A DNA stretch of 64,000 nt from contig JAGQDJ010000056.1 of the NCBI GenBank assembly GCA_022885665.1, positions 231,687-295,686 on the forward strand, in the 5' to 3' direction. Source of the DNA: Triops longicaudatus. Lineage: Eukaryota; Arthropoda; Branchiopoda; Notostraca; Triopsidae. Positions 63,907 to 64,000 of the stretch are shown here, piece by piece. A model generated the notes under the pieces. It was not told the DNA's origin and did no database searches. It saw only the letters and a program-made list of their open reading frames with translations. The position numbers were made by a program, and so were the translations under genes. Position 1 is the first letter of the stretch. Each line of letters starts with the position of its first letter.

Positions 63907-64000
<94 letters not shown>
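63907..64000 (+). repeat. (ATA/AAT)n trinucleotide microsatellite, open at window end
   Basis: An uninterrupted AAT-type tract of at least 31 copies (94 bases) runs to the last base of the window, so its true length is unknown. Confidence 0.97.

Larger units (their letters stand above)
55211..64000. other. Region without a supportable gene, downstream of COX11
   Basis: No canonical AATAAA lies close behind the COX11 stop, so its 3' end is not resolved. The rest contains Tigger-like MITEs (56,760; a cluster at 58.48-59.01 kb), a full CCGTACCCAGG-family copy (58,272), a GC-richer patch at about 59,690-59,990, a hairpin set at 61,243-61,300, a degenerate GCAGAAATGTG array at about 62,820-63,000 and the terminal microsatellite. 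Open frames are short and unconserved to my eye. Confidence 0.55.

Noticed and set aside
1..64000. CRISPR arrays, operons, prokaryotic promoters or ribosome binding sites
   Set aside because: The genes are intron-split with GT-AG boundaries and a mitochondrial targeting sequence, so the window is eukaryotic nuclear DNA. No regularly spaced identical repeats are present.

Overview
This is eukaryotic, almost certainly metazoan nuclear DNA. It is AT-rich and gene-poor, with long introns, microsatellites and small non-autonomous transposon relics. I can support two protein-coding genes, both on the + strand, and I rebuilt both exon by exon from reading frame, intron phase and GT-AG splice sites. 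The first protein looks like an invertebrate (possibly ecdysozoan) secreted or membrane-anchored protein. The sequence does not settle the species.

Gene 1 (coding exons from 18,305 to 50,538) has 17 coding exons with continuous phase and encodes 890 residues. In order it has a signal peptide, a compact cysteine-rich module, five CUB or CUB-like domains, a Ser/Thr/Pro-rich linker and a short hydrophobic C-terminus that suggests a GPI anchor or a terminal membrane segment. A 21.6 kb intron separates the signal peptide and cysteine module from the CUB array. I do not recognise a named orthologue, and this is the most interesting item in the window.

Gene 2 (52,693 to 55,210) has four coding exons and encodes a 263-residue COX11, the mitochondrial copper chaperone needed to assemble the CuB site of cytochrome c oxidase. 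It lies about 2.15 kb downstream of gene 1 in the same orientation. The two genes have no evident functional link.

Layout: 1-18,134 holds no gene I can support, only repeats. 18,135-50,793 is gene 1 with its probable 5' UTR and polyadenylation signal. 50,794-52,692 is intergenic and includes a probable COX11 promoter. 52,693-55,210 is COX11. 55,211-64,000 holds no supported gene, only transposon relics, hairpins and an (AAT)n microsatellite that runs off the window end.

Notable patterns: about a third of the inferred 3' splice sites end in AAG rather than CAG or TAG. A family of about 170 bp, TA-flanked, pogo/Tigger-like MITEs occurs several times, once inside intron 12 of gene 1. A second repeat family with ends like CCGTACCCAGG occurs in both orientations. 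Several short words and degenerate tandem arrays recur across the window.
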